DNA from: Acidimicrobiaceae bacterium
GTDB taxonomy: Bacteria; Actinomycetota; Acidimicrobiia; Acidimicrobiales; Salinilacustritrichaceae
Assembly: GCA_003476595.1 (NCBI GenBank)
Contig: DMTU01000051.1
Span: forward strand, 245 to 6,795
DNA length: 6,551 nt
Direction: 5' to 3'
A program made the position numbers and the translations under genes. Below are positions 1-6,551 of this stretch, piece after piece (the first letter of the stretch is position 1; every line of letters begins with the position of its first letter). Below the pieces are notes generated by a model, which saw nothing but the letters and a program-made list of their open reading frames with translations, did not search any database and had not been told where the DNA came from.

Positions 1-698
<698 letters not shown>

Positions 699-705
699 CC
701 TCCCA

Positions 706-1503
706 TCACAGCGGCCACTCCACGGCAGCGATTGCCACGACCGGGACGGTGAGGTGGGCGACGTCGCCCAGCTCCACCACGGCCGGGCCGCCGGGCTGGT
801 GCACCGTGACGGTGGTGGGTGCCAGCTCCCACGCGTGGGCAGCGGCTGCGGCAGCCACGGCGCCGGTGCCGCAGGCCTGGGTCGGCCCGACCCCGCGCTC
901 GTAGACCAGCATCCGCACCTCGCCCGGATCGCCGGGCACCACGAGCTCGACGTTGGTGCCGCCGGGCGTGGCGCCGTTGATCCGCTCGCCGATCTCGACC
1001 AGGTCGGGGACGTCGGCGGCGTCGCCGATGTGGAGGACCACGTGGGGGTTGCCCATGTCGACGTGGACGGCACGCAGGATGCGCTCGTCCTCCCACTCGG
1101 GGAGCTCGTCACCGAAGCGCACCTCCCCCATCGCGACCCGCATGCGGTGCCGGTGCGGGGCCTGGGTCTCCACCACGGTGACGGTGCGGGGGCCGGCGTC
1201 GGTGTCGACCTCGACGACACCGTCGGGGGCGAGTCCGGCACGGACGACCGCCTGGCCCAGGCAGGAGATGCCGTTGCCGCTCATCTCGGCGCGGGAGCCG
1301 TCCTCATTGCGCAGCTCCATGGCGAAGCGGGCCGCCCCGTCCTCGCCCGTGGTCGTGGTGACCCGGATGAGGCCGTCGGCGCCGACGCCCCGGTGCCGGT
1401 CGCAGACCGCCACCGCGATGTCCTCGTCGATGGGCTGGGTGCCGTCGGCGTCGAGCAGGACGAGGAAGTCGTTGCCGAGGCCGTGGTGCTTGGTCAGGCG
1501 CAT
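706..1503 (-). CDS. dapF: Diaminopimelate epimerase DapF with Ser at the first catalytic Cys position
   Basis: DapF interconverts LL- and meso-diaminopimelate without a cofactor, in the cytoplasmic lysine and peptidoglycan pathway. The 265-residue length is normal. Visible family motifs are KHHGLGNDF (5-13), RHRGVGADGL (36-45), GNPHVV in the middle and YERGVGPTQACGTGA near the C-terminus, where Cys211 is the second catalytic cysteine. The first catalytic site normally reads CGNG (Cys73 in the Haemophilus enzyme). Here it reads EMSGNGISC, with Ser75 in the cysteine position and the nearest Cys six residues later (Cys81). It could be an epimerase that uses an altered acid/base residue, or a related activity. 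The ATG at 1503 follows the miaA stop by 7 nt, and only a weak GTGGGA precedes it, which suggests translational coupling. Fold and family are certain; full catalytic competence is not. Confidence 0.93.
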   Translation of the reverse strand: MRLTKHHGLGNDFLVLLDADGTQPIDEDIAVAVCDRHRGVGADGLIRVTTTTGEDGAARFAMELRNEDGSRAEMSGNGISCLGQAVVRAGLAPDGVVEVDTDAGPRTVTVVETQAPHRHRMRVAMGEVRFGDELPEWEDERILRAVHVDMGNPHVVLHIGDAADVPDLVEIGERINGATPGGTNVELVVPGDPGEVRMLVYERGVGPTQACGTGAVAAAAAAHAWELAPTTVTVHQPGGPAVVELGDVAHLTVPVVAIAAVEWPL

Positions 1504-1510
1504 GTCCCAC

Positions 1511-2434
1511 TCAGTCTGCCGGGCGTTCGAGCGCCCCACGCACCTCGTCGACGACGGACATCGGATCGCCGGTGACGTCGATCCACCGGATCCGGGGGTC
1601 GCGCCGGAACCAGCGGTCCTGGCGGCGGGCGAAGCGGCGGGTGCGGCGCACGGCCAGGTCGAGCGCGTCCTCCAGGCTGCACTCGCCGGCGAGGTGGGCG
1701 GCGAGCTCCTTGTAACCGAGGGCCTGGGCCGCGGAGCGCGACACGGGACGGAGGCCGTCCACGAGCCGGCGGACCTCGTCGAGGAACCCGGCGTCGAGCT
1801 GGGCGCGGTAGCGGGCCGCGATGCGCTCGTCGAGCTCGGCGCGGTCCCAGCGCAACCCGACGATGGTGAACCGGGTCGGCGGGTGGGCGTCGAGGCCGGG
1901 GCCGAACGAGGAGAACGGTCGGCCGCTCCCGAGGGTGACCTCGAGGGCCCGCACCACGCGACGGCGGTTCGATGGCTCCATGCGGGCCGCGGCGTCGGGG
2001 TCCAGGTCGGCAAGGCGGGCGTGCAGCGCCTCGATGCCGTCGTCGTCGGCCTCGGCCTCGAGCCCGGCCCGCACGTCGGGGAACTGGCCGGGCAGGGTGA
2101 GGTCGTCGACGATCGCCCGCAGGTACAGGGCGGTGCCGCCGACGAGCAGCGCCTGCTTGCCCCGCGCCTCGATGTCGGCGAGGGCGTCGCGGGCCGCGGC
2201 CTGGAAGGTGGCCAGGTCGTGGTCGTCCCACGGATCGGCGAGGTCGAGCAGGTGGTGGGGCACCTCGGCCTGCTCGGCCGGCGTCGGCTTCGCCGTGCCG
2301 ATGTCCATGCCGCGGTACACCTGCATGGAGTCGACCGTGACGAGCTCCCACGTGGGATCGTCCCGGGCGATGGCATGGGCGATGGCGGACTTGCCCGACG
2401 CCGTGGGCCCGACGAGGGCGCCGTGAGCGCTCAG
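1511..2434 (-). CDS. miaA: tRNA dimethylallyltransferase MiaA, probable CTG start
   Basis: MiaA transfers a dimethylallyl group from DMAPP to N6 of A37 in tRNAs reading UNN codons, which makes the substrate of MiaB. With a CTG start at 2434 the protein has 307 residues, normal for the family. It shows the P-loop GPTASGKS (9-16), [16 protein letters not shown] (35-50), [11 protein letters not shown], the ALGYKEL motif and a basic C-terminal block ending near [17 protein letters not shown]. No ATG, GTG or TTG exists in this frame for more than 60 codons upstream of the P-loop. The first downstream one is Met37 (2326), which would remove the nucleotide-binding loop. The CTG overlaps the miaB TGA as CTGA, with GGTGG 7 nt upstream, so reinitiation from miaB is the likeliest mechanism. 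The product is secure; the start is inferred. Confidence 0.93.
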   Translation of the reverse strand: MSAHGALVGPTASGKSAIAHAIARDDPTWELVTVDSMQVYRGMDIGTAKPTPAEQAEVPHHLLDLADPWDDHDLATFQAAARDALADIEARGKQALLVGGTALYLRAIVDDLTLPGQFPDVRAGLEAEADDDGIEALHARLADLDPDAAARMEPSNRRRVVRALEVTLGSGRPFSSFGPGLDAHPPTRFTIVGLRWDRAELDERIAARYRAQLDAGFLDEVRRLVDGLRPVSRSAAQALGYKELAAHLAGECSLEDALDLAVRRTRRFARRQDRWFRRDPRIRWIDVTGDPMSVVDEVRGALERPAD

Positions 2435-3846
2435 ATCGCCGCCACCGGGATGCGGGTCTTGTGGGCGGCGACGTGCACCACGTCGCGCAGCTCGCCCTGG
2501 AGGTGGTGGGCGGCCGCCCCGGTGACCTCGACCGTGGCGTAGGACCCGATGCGGATCGGTGCCGGCGACGGGAAGTGGATCAGCTTGTTCTGGGCGGTGC
2601 GGCCGGTGAGCACGTTCGGGTCCTTGCGGCTCGGGCCTTCGACCAGCACCTCCTCGGTGCGGCCGATCCGGGCCTCGTGCTTGCGCAGGCCGGACCGCTC
2701 GACGACGCGGCGGAGGCGCTCGTAGCGCTCCCCCACCACGGCGGGATCGACGAAGCGATCGGTGAGGTCGGCGGCCTCGGTGCCCGGCCGGGGCGAGAAG
2801 ATGAAGGTGTAGGCGGAGTCGTACTCGGCCTCGGCCACCACCTCGAGCGTGGCCTCGAAGTCGGCATCGGTCTCGCCGGGGAAGCCGACGATGATGTCGG
2901 TGGTGAGGGCCAGGTCGTCGATGGCGGCCCGGGCGGCGCGCACGCGCTCGAGGTAGCGCTCCGCCGTGTAGCCCCGGTGCATGGCGGCCAGCACCGCGTC
3001 GGACCCGGACTGCAGCGGCAGGTGGAGGTGGTTGCAGACCTCGTCGTGGGTGGCCATCGCCGCGATGGTCTCGGGGCGCAGGTCCTTGGGGTGGGGGCTG
3101 GTGTAGCGGACCCGTCGGATGCCCGCGACGCCGGCGGTGGCGGCGAGGAGGTCGGCGAACAGCGGCCGGATGCGGACGTCGTCGCCGGCCTTGCGGGCCG
3201 CGAGCGTGAGGTCCCGCCCGTAGGAGTTCACGTTCTGGCCGAGCAGGGTGACCTCGCTCACCCCGTCGGCGGCGAGGCGCTCGACCTCGGCGACGATGTC
3301 CTCGACCGGGCGGCTGAGCTCGGGGCCGCGGACCGACGGGACGATGCAGAACGCGCAGCTGTTGTCGCAGCCGATCTGGATCGTGACCCAGGCGGCGTAC
3401 GGCAGCTCCCGCTTGGTGGGCAGGGCGCTCGGGAACTCGGCGTGGTCGGCGTCGACCGCCTCGATGATCTCGGTGATCGGGCCCTGCTCGCGCGCCGTGC
3501 GCAGCAGCTCGACGGTGCGGCCCACGTTGTGGGTGCCGACGACGACGTCCACGTGGGGGGCTCGCTGCTGGATGGCGTCCCGGTCCTTCTGGGCCAGGCA
3601 GCCGGCGACGACGATCTCCATGCCGGGGTTCGCGTCCTTGACCGACTTGAGGTGGCCGAGGTTGCCGTAGAGCTTGTTGTCGGCGTTCTCCCGGATGCAG
3701 CACGTGTTCAGCACCATCACGTCGGGCTGTTCGTCGTCCGCGGCGGCACGCAGGCCGTCGGCTTCGAGCAGACCGGCGATGCGCTCGGAGTCGTGCTCGT
3801 TCATCTGGCACCCGTAGGTGCGGACGCGGTAGGTGCGAGACGTCAT
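2431..3846 (-). CDS. miaB: tRNA-2-methylthio-N6-dimethylallyladenosine synthase MiaB
   Basis: MiaB is a radical-SAM methylthiotransferase that adds a methylthio group at C2 of i6A37 in tRNA, the step after MiaA. The 471-residue product shows the N-terminal methylthiotransferase domain with its auxiliary-cluster cysteines Cys13 ([10 protein letters not shown]), Cys49 (NTCCIREN) and Cys83 (AGCLAQ). The radical-SAM motif is Cys160-x3-Cys164-x2-Cys167 (GCDNSCAFC). The middle includes [19 protein letters not shown] and [10 protein letters not shown], and a TRAM-type RNA-binding region lies at roughly 385-455. All six cluster ligands are present. The ATG at 3846 is preferred over an in-frame start at 3891 because conserved sequence begins at [11 protein letters not shown] and the extra N-terminus looks like untranslated leader. 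Its stop overlaps the proposed miaA start. It lies 50 bp downstream of the spoVS stop. Confidence 0.97.
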   Translation of the reverse strand: MTSRTYRVRTYGCQMNEHDSERIAGLLEADGLRAAADDEQPDVMVLNTCCIRENADNKLYGNLGHLKSVKDANPGMEIVVAGCLAQKDRDAIQQRAPHVDVVVGTHNVGRTVELLRTAREQGPITEIIEAVDADHAEFPSALPTKRELPYAAWVTIQIGCDNSCAFCIVPSVRGPELSRPVEDIVAEVERLAADGVSEVTLLGQNVNSYGRDLTLAARKAGDDVRIRPLFADLLAATAGVAGIRRVRYTSPHPKDLRPETIAAMATHDEVCNHLHLPLQSGSDAVLAAMHRGYTAERYLERVRAARAAIDDLALTTDIIVGFPGETDADFEATLEVVAEAEYDSAYTFIFSPRPGTEAADLTDRFVDPAVVGERYERLRRVVERSGLRKHEARIGRTEEVLVEGPSRKDPNVLTGRTAQNKLIHFPSPAPIRIGSYATVEVTGAAAHHLQGELRDVVHVAAHKTRIPVAAI

Positions 3847-3896
3847 GGCGACCCCGAGGCTACGCCTCCGCCCGGCGGGTCCCGAAGGCAACGGAC

Positions 3897-4265
3897 TCAG
3901 CCGTCGAGGGCGATGGCGGCCTCGACGACCGGATCGTCGAGGGCGATGGCGGCCTCGACGACCGGATCGTCGAGGGCGACCACGTCGTCGCCGTCGGGGA
4001 CCGGGACGCGGTCCTCGACCCGCAGCCGGATGGCGGTGCGCTTCTCGCCGTCGATGGTGATGTCGGCGAACTCGGGGATGCAGACCAGCTCGATGCCGCT
4101 GGCGGCCACGTAGCCGCAGGCGATGGCCACCGCCTTGATGGCCTGGTTCAGGGCACCGGCCCCGACGACCTGCACCTCGACCGCGCCCTGCGAGCGCACG
4201 ACGCCCGCCATGGCACCGGCCACCGAGTTCGGGTTCGATCTCGTCGAGACCTTGAGCTGTTCCAT
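3897..4265 (-). CDS. spoVS: SpoVS-family protein with a repeated acidic C-terminal tail
   Basis: Residues 1-86 match the compact SpoVS core: [20 protein letters not shown], then [15 protein letters not shown] (35-49) and the [19 protein letters not shown] block. SpoVS is required for late sporulation in Bacillus. Relatives occur in non-sporulating bacteria, and the family is thought to have an Alba-like nucleic-acid-binding fold. The role here is unknown. Bacillus SpoVS is about 86 residues; this protein has 122. Residues 87-122 form an acidic tail in which [11 protein letters not shown] occurs at 97-107 and again at 108-118, followed by ALDG, encoded by an exact 33-bp duplication. The ATG at 4265 is supported by GAAGG 7 nt upstream. 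The gene lies between recA and miaB, the same relative order as in Bacillus. The recA hairpin separates it from recA; it may be co-transcribed with miaB. Confidence 0.93.
   Translation of the reverse strand: MEQLKVSTRSNPNSVAGAMAGVVRSQGAVEVQVVGAGALNQAIKAVAIACGYVAASGIELVCIPEFADITIDGEKRTAIRLRVEDRVPVPDGDDVVALDDPVVEAAIALDDPVVEAAIALDG
3902..3979. repeat. 33-bp tandem repeat, about 2.4 copies, within the spoVS 3' end
   Basis: Copies at 3902-3934 and 3935-3967 are identical, and a 12-base partial third copy runs 3968-3979. The unit length is a multiple of three, so the repeat adds 11 residues per copy ([11 protein letters not shown]) without shifting the frame. Exact identity suggests recent slippage or duplication. 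Confidence 0.95.
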
Positions 4266-4330
4266 TCCGCCGCCTTCGGGAGGCCGTGATCCCCAGTGCT
4301 CGCCTTCTTCGACGCGCACCGAGGACTCTC

Positions 4331-4360
4331 CTCCCGGCCGGGCCCGAGCCCGGCCGGGAG
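4331..4360 (-). terminator. GC-rich hairpin after recA, probable terminator
   Basis: A perfect inverted repeat has arms 4331-4343 (CTCCCGGCCGGGC) and 4348-4360 with a 4-nt CCGA loop. It begins 13 nt past the recA stop and lies upstream of spoVS. No U-tract follows on either strand, as is common for terminator hairpins in high-GC actinobacteria. It may instead stabilise the 3' end of the recA mRNA. Confidence 0.7.
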
Positions 4361-4373
4361 CGACGGAGCGGGG

Positions 4374-5426
4374 TCAGTCGTCGAGGGAGATGGGGGCGTC
4401 GAGGTCGATGTCGTCCTCGACGTCGACCTCGGTCTCGTCGCCGGGGTCGATGCCGACCTGCTGGCGGATCCGCTCGGAGATCTCGACCATGATCTCGGGG
4501 TTCTCCCCGAGGAAGGTCTTGGCGTTCTCCCGGCCCTGCCCGAGCTGCTCGCCCTCGTAGGTGTACCAGGCACCCGACTTCTTCACGAGGCCGAGGTCCA
4601 CGCCGATGTCGAGCAGCGAGCCCTCACGGCTGATGCCCTTGCCGTACATGATGTCGAACTCGGCCTGGCGGAAGGGCGGGGCGACCTTGTTCTTCACGAC
4701 CTTGACCCGGGTGCGGTTGCCCACGACCTCGGCGCCGTCCTTGAGGGACTCGATGCGGCGGATGTCGAGGCGGACCGAGCTGTAGAACTTCAGCGCCCGG
4801 CCACCGGGGGTGGTCTCGGGCGAGCCGAACATCACGCCGATCTTCTCGCGCAGCTGGTTGATGAAGATGCAGATGGTCTGGGACTTGCTCAGGTTGCCGG
4901 TGAGCTTGCGCAGCGCCTGGGACATGAGCCGGGCCTGGAGGCCGACGTGGGTGTCGCCCATCTCGCCCTCGATCTCGGCCCGGGGGGTGAGCGCGGCGAC
5001 GGAGTCGACCACGATCACGTCGATGGCGGCCGAGCGCACGAGCATGTCGCAGATCTCGAGGGCCTGCTCGCCGGTGTCGGGCTGGGAGATGAGCAGCTCG
5101 TCGACGTCGACCCCGATGGCCCGGGCGTAGACCGGGTCCATGGCGTGCTCGGCGTCGATGTAGGCGCAGATGCCGCCGTTGCGCTGGGCCTCGGCCACGA
5201 CGTGCATGGCCAGGGTGGACTTGCCCGAGGACTCCGGGCCGTAGATCTCGGTGACCCGACCCCGGGGGAGGCCGCCGATGCCGAGGGCGAGGTCGAGGGC
5301 CAGGGCGCCGGTGGGGATCGACTCGATGTTCATCGAGCCCTTCTCCCCCATCTTCATGACGGCGCCCTTGCCGAACTGCTTCTCGATGTTCCCGAGGGCC
5401 ATCTCGAGTGCCTTGTCTCGCTCCAT
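4374..5426 (-). CDS. recA: Recombinase RecA
   Basis: RecA forms ATP-dependent filaments on single-stranded DNA, catalyses homologous strand exchange and stimulates LexA self-cleavage to induce the SOS response. The 350-residue length is standard. It shows the N-terminal [20 protein letters not shown], Walker [10 protein letters not shown] (63-71), the [10 protein letters not shown] segment (89-98) and Walker [11 protein letters not shown] (137-146). The L2/ATPase region reads [20 protein letters not shown], with [10 protein letters not shown] after it, and the C-terminus is acidic ([11 protein letters not shown]). No intein interrupts it. The ATG at 5426 has AAAGGA 9 nt upstream. A LexA box and a plausible promoter lie about 150-175 bp upstream, and a 13-bp hairpin follows the stop. 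recX, the usual actinobacterial downstream partner, is absent from this position. Confidence 0.99.
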   Translation of the reverse strand: MERDKALEMALGNIEKQFGKGAVMKMGEKGSMNIESIPTGALALDLALGIGGLPRGRVTEIYGPESSGKSTLAMHVVAEAQRNGGICAYIDAEHAMDPVYARAIGVDVDELLISQPDTGEQALEICDMLVRSAAIDVIVVDSVAALTPRAEIEGEMGDTHVGLQARLMSQALRKLTGNLSKSQTICIFINQLREKIGVMFGSPETTPGGRALKFYSSVRLDIRRIESLKDGAEVVGNRTRVKVVKNKVAPPFRQAEFDIMYGKGISREGSLLDIGVDLGLVKKSGAWYTYEGEQLGQGRENAKTFLGENPEIMVEISERIRQQVGIDPGDETEVDVEDDIDLDAPISLDD

Positions 5427-5435
5427 TGCTGTTCG

Positions 5436-5441
5436 TCCTTT
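5436..5441 (-). promoter_or_regulatory. recA ribosome binding site
   Basis: AAAGGA on the minus strand lies 9 nt before the recA ATG. It fixes the start at 5426 and argues against the longer open frame that continues upstream. Confidence 0.8.
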
Positions 5442-5574
5442 CGAGGGTCCGACCCGCTCGTGTGGCCGGAGGTGGGGCTGCCGGAGCAGCGAGTGCGTCT
5501 GTGGGGTGAACCTACGGACGGGGTCTGACAGGAACTCCTGGCTCCAGCCGGACCGCCCGACGGCGAACGACAGC

Positions 5575-5603
5575 AGCGTAACTTCGAACGGGCGTTCGGG
5601 CAA
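5575..5603 (-). promoter_or_regulatory. Probable recA promoter
   Basis: On the minus strand TTGCCC (5603-5598) and TACGCT (5580-5575) are separated by 17 nt. They resemble a -35 TTGNNN and an actinobacterial -10 TANNNT. The LexA box fills the spacer, the classical arrangement for an SOS-repressed promoter. The predicted transcript would have a leader of about 140 nt before recA, in which no gene is recognised. Inferred from motifs only. Confidence 0.6.
5584..5599. promoter_or_regulatory. LexA (SOS) box shared by recA and the divergent operon
   Basis: TCGAACGGGCGTTCGG contains the palindrome CGAAC-N4-GTTCG. It matches 11 of the 12 fixed positions of the actinobacterial/Gram-positive SOS box TCGAAC-N4-GTTCGA. 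It lies within the spacer of the proposed recA promoter, where LexA would block RNA polymerase. It is also about 51 bp upstream of the regulator start on the other strand. No second copy was found elsewhere in the window by eye. Confidence 0.92.
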
Positions 5604-5637
5604 GGACCTCTCGGAAGAATCTCGTTGTCGGATGCGA

Positions 5638-5643
5638 TAACAT
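5638..5643 (+). promoter_or_regulatory. -10 element for a leaderless transcript of the regulator/nucleotidyltransferase operon
   Basis: TAACAT fits TANNNT. If its last base is position -7, the first transcribed base is G5650, exactly the first base of the GTG start codon. This is the standard geometry of leaderless actinobacterial mRNAs and explains the missing Shine-Dalgarno. No convincing -35 hexamer was seen at the expected distance. Confidence 0.5.
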
Positions 5644-5649
5644 GGTGCC

Positions 5650-5991
5650 GTGGACGTCGCCACCTTCCTGCGCACGTGTCGCGCCGAGGCGGGACTGACC
5701 CAGCGCCAGCTGGCCGACCGCGCCGGCACCTCGGCTGCGGCGGTGTGCCACTACGAGCGGGGTACCCGCATCCCGCGGGCCGACACGCTGGTCCGCCTCG
5801 TCGCCGCCACCGGGGCCACGCTGGCCTGGACGGCGCGGCGCTTCCCCGCGGACCCGGCGACCATCGACGCCATGGAGGACAACGGCGAGGCCCTGGCCGC
5901 GGTGCTCGACCTGGCCGAGCACCTCCCCCGCCGGCCGCGCCCCGAGGGCATCGAGGCGCCGGTGTTCGCCGCCCTCGCCGCGGCGCGGTGA
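5650..5991 (+). CDS. XRE-family helix-turn-helix regulator, putative antitoxin or autoregulator
   Basis: This 113-residue protein begins with a Cro/C1-type helix-turn-helix at about residues 4-60. The core is [19 protein letters not shown] (14-32), then [17 protein letters not shown] (34-50). Residues 70-113 are not recognised: an alanine/leucine-rich segment ([13 protein letters not shown]) is followed by a Pro/Arg stretch, which could be a partner-binding region. The GTG at 5650 has no Shine-Dalgarno. A TANNNT element (TAACAT) ends 6 nt before it, which fits leaderless transcription and decides this start. The stop overlaps the next gene's GTG by GTGA, so the two are surely co-expressed. 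By analogy with AbiE/MenAT-like pairs it may neutralise the nucleotidyltransferase and repress their shared promoter; it could instead be a simple regulator. Confidence 0.9.
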   Translation: MDVATFLRTCRAEAGLTQRQLADRAGTSAAAVCHYERGTRIPRADTLVRLVAATGATLAWTARRFPADPATIDAMEDNGEALAAVLDLAEHLPRRPRPEGIEAPVFAALAAAR

Positions 5992-6539
5992 CCCTCACCG
6001 AGCGGATCGTGGCGCTGCACGCCGCGCTCGACGCGGCCGGGCTCCCCCACGCCTTCGGCGGCGCGCTCGCGCTGGCGTTCTGCACCGCCGAGCCGAGGGG
6101 CACCCAGGACATCGACGTCAACGTGTTCCTGTCCCCCGAGGAGGTCGACCGCCTGCTCGGCGCCCTCCCCGACGGCATCGCCGTGCGCGACACCGATCGG
6201 GAGCTGCTGGCGCGCGACGCCCAGGCCCGGCTGTGGTGGGAGGCCACACCCGTCGACGTGTTCCTGTCCAACCACCCGTTCCACGACCACGCCGAGGCCG
6301 ACCGGCGCCACGTCGCCTTCGCCGGGATCGAGCGATTCCCGGTGCTCGCCTGCCAGGACCTCGCCGTGTTCAAGTCGTTCTTCGCCCGGCCCAAGGACGT
6401 CGTCGACGTGGCGACGATGGTCAGCCTGGGCTCGGTCGACCTCGACGCGCTCGAGCGCTCGGTCGGCGCGCTGCCCGGCGACGACGAGCAGCGCGCCCGC
6501 TTCTTCGAGCAGGTCGCCGAGGCCGTCCCGCAGATCTAG
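5988..6539 (+). CDS. Minimal nucleotidyltransferase, AbiEii/MenT-like, putative toxin
   Basis: This 183-residue protein carries a DNA-polymerase-beta-type nucleotidyltransferase fold signature. A glycine motif FGGALALAF (23-31) is followed by RGTQDIDVNVF (37-47) with metal-binding Asp41 and Asp43, and a third acidic residue Asp90 lies in TPVDVFLS. Downstream, AVFKSFFARPKDVVDVATM (126-144) resembles the conserved Lys and RpKDxxD block of AbiEii-type proteins. Such enzymes include toxins that add nucleotides to tRNA or other targets; the substrate here is unknown. It is shorter than classic AbiEii and lacks the long helical C-terminal part, so a DUF-type nucleotidyltransferase is an equal description. 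The GTG at 5988 overlaps the regulator's stop, which implies translational coupling. It could also be a non-toxic antibiotic-type nucleotidyltransferase. Confidence 0.85.
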   Translation: MTLTERIVALHAALDAAGLPHAFGGALALAFCTAEPRGTQDIDVNVFLSPEEVDRLLGALPDGIAVRDTDRELLARDAQARLWWEATPVDVFLSNHPFHDHAEADRRHVAFAGIERFPVLACQDLAVFKSFFARPKDVVDVATMVSLGSVDLDALERSVGALPGDDEQRARFFEQVAEAVPQI

Positions 6540-6551
6540 CGGCGGAGCAGG

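Larger units (their letters stand above)
5427..5649. other. Divergent intergenic region between recA and the XRE/nucleotidyltransferase operon
   Basis: This 223-bp stretch is the longest gap in the window. It holds the recA ribosome binding site near its left end, the LexA box and recA promoter at 5575-5603, and the TAACAT element at the right end. The middle, about 5445-5570, would be the recA 5' leader. No small open frame with a ribosome binding site, tRNA or strong hairpin was recognised in it. Confidence 0.8.

Noticed and set aside
2435..3811. Possible N-terminal extension of miaA by hundreds of residues into the miaB region
   Set aside because: The extension is an out-of-frame translation of miaB, rich in Arg and Pro. 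MiaA proteins begin just before the P-loop, so a CTG start at the miaB stop is simpler than a giant overlapping gene.
3856..3868. Small inverted repeat GAGGC-TAC-GCCTC between spoVS and miaB as a terminator
   Set aside because: A 5-bp stem with a 3-nt loop and no U-tract is expected often in such GC-rich DNA, so it gives no real support for termination.
3902..3979. 33-bp repeats as a CRISPR array
   Set aside because: The copies are directly adjacent with no spacers, only about 2.4 units exist, and they are in frame inside a coding region.
2461..4113. Long plus-strand open frame of about 550 codons opposite miaB and spoVS
   Set aside because: It is the GC-rich antisense shadow of miaB and spoVS. 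Its translation is low-complexity Gly/Ala/Val/Asp with no domain, while the minus strand encodes complete MiaB motifs.
4374..5426. Intein in recA, as known in some mycobacteria
   Set aside because: The reading frame gives an uninterrupted 350-residue RecA with all motifs contiguous.
5642..5647. ATG at 5642 or GTG at 5645 as the start of the regulator
   Set aside because: Both are in a different frame from the helix-turn-helix protein, which starts at the GTG at 5650.

Overview
The window is GC-rich, compact bacterial DNA. Its genes and their order point to an actinobacterium. A spoVS-type gene in an otherwise actinobacterial cluster makes a deep lineage such as Acidimicrobiia plausible, but that placement is inference. 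No RNA gene, insertion sequence or CRISPR array is visible. Every stretch over 300 bases carries a gene; the largest gap is the 223-bp region between recA and the gene transcribed away from it.

Minus strand, read from the right: recA (5426-4374), a perfect 13-bp hairpin just past its stop, a spoVS-family gene (4265-3897), then a tight run of miaB (3846-2431), miaA (about 2434-1511), dapF (1503-706) and hflX (698 to the left edge, cut off inside its P-loop). Gaps within this run are 7 nt or less, and miaA overlaps miaB. RecA and HflX handle DNA damage and ribosome stress. MiaA and MiaB carry out consecutive modifications of tRNA position A37. DapF makes meso-diaminopimelate for lysine and peptidoglycan. 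The recA ... miaB-miaA-dapF-hflX order is the usual actinobacterial one, whereas recA-spoVS-miaB recalls Bacillus.

Plus strand, right end: a small XRE-type helix-turn-helix gene (5650-5991) overlaps by a GTGA junction with a minimal nucleotidyltransferase gene (5988-6539). The pair resembles AbiEii/MenT-like regulator-toxin modules and is transcribed divergently from recA.

The main points of interest are these. A near-perfect LexA (SOS) box lies inside a plausible recA promoter and 51 bp upstream of the regulator/nucleotidyltransferase operon. That operon appears to be leaderless, with a GTG start. miaA has no ATG, GTG or TTG before its P-loop and probably starts at a CTG overlapping the miaB stop. 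DapF has Ser where the first catalytic Cys normally sits. The SpoVS protein has an acidic tail built from an exact 33-bp tandem duplication.
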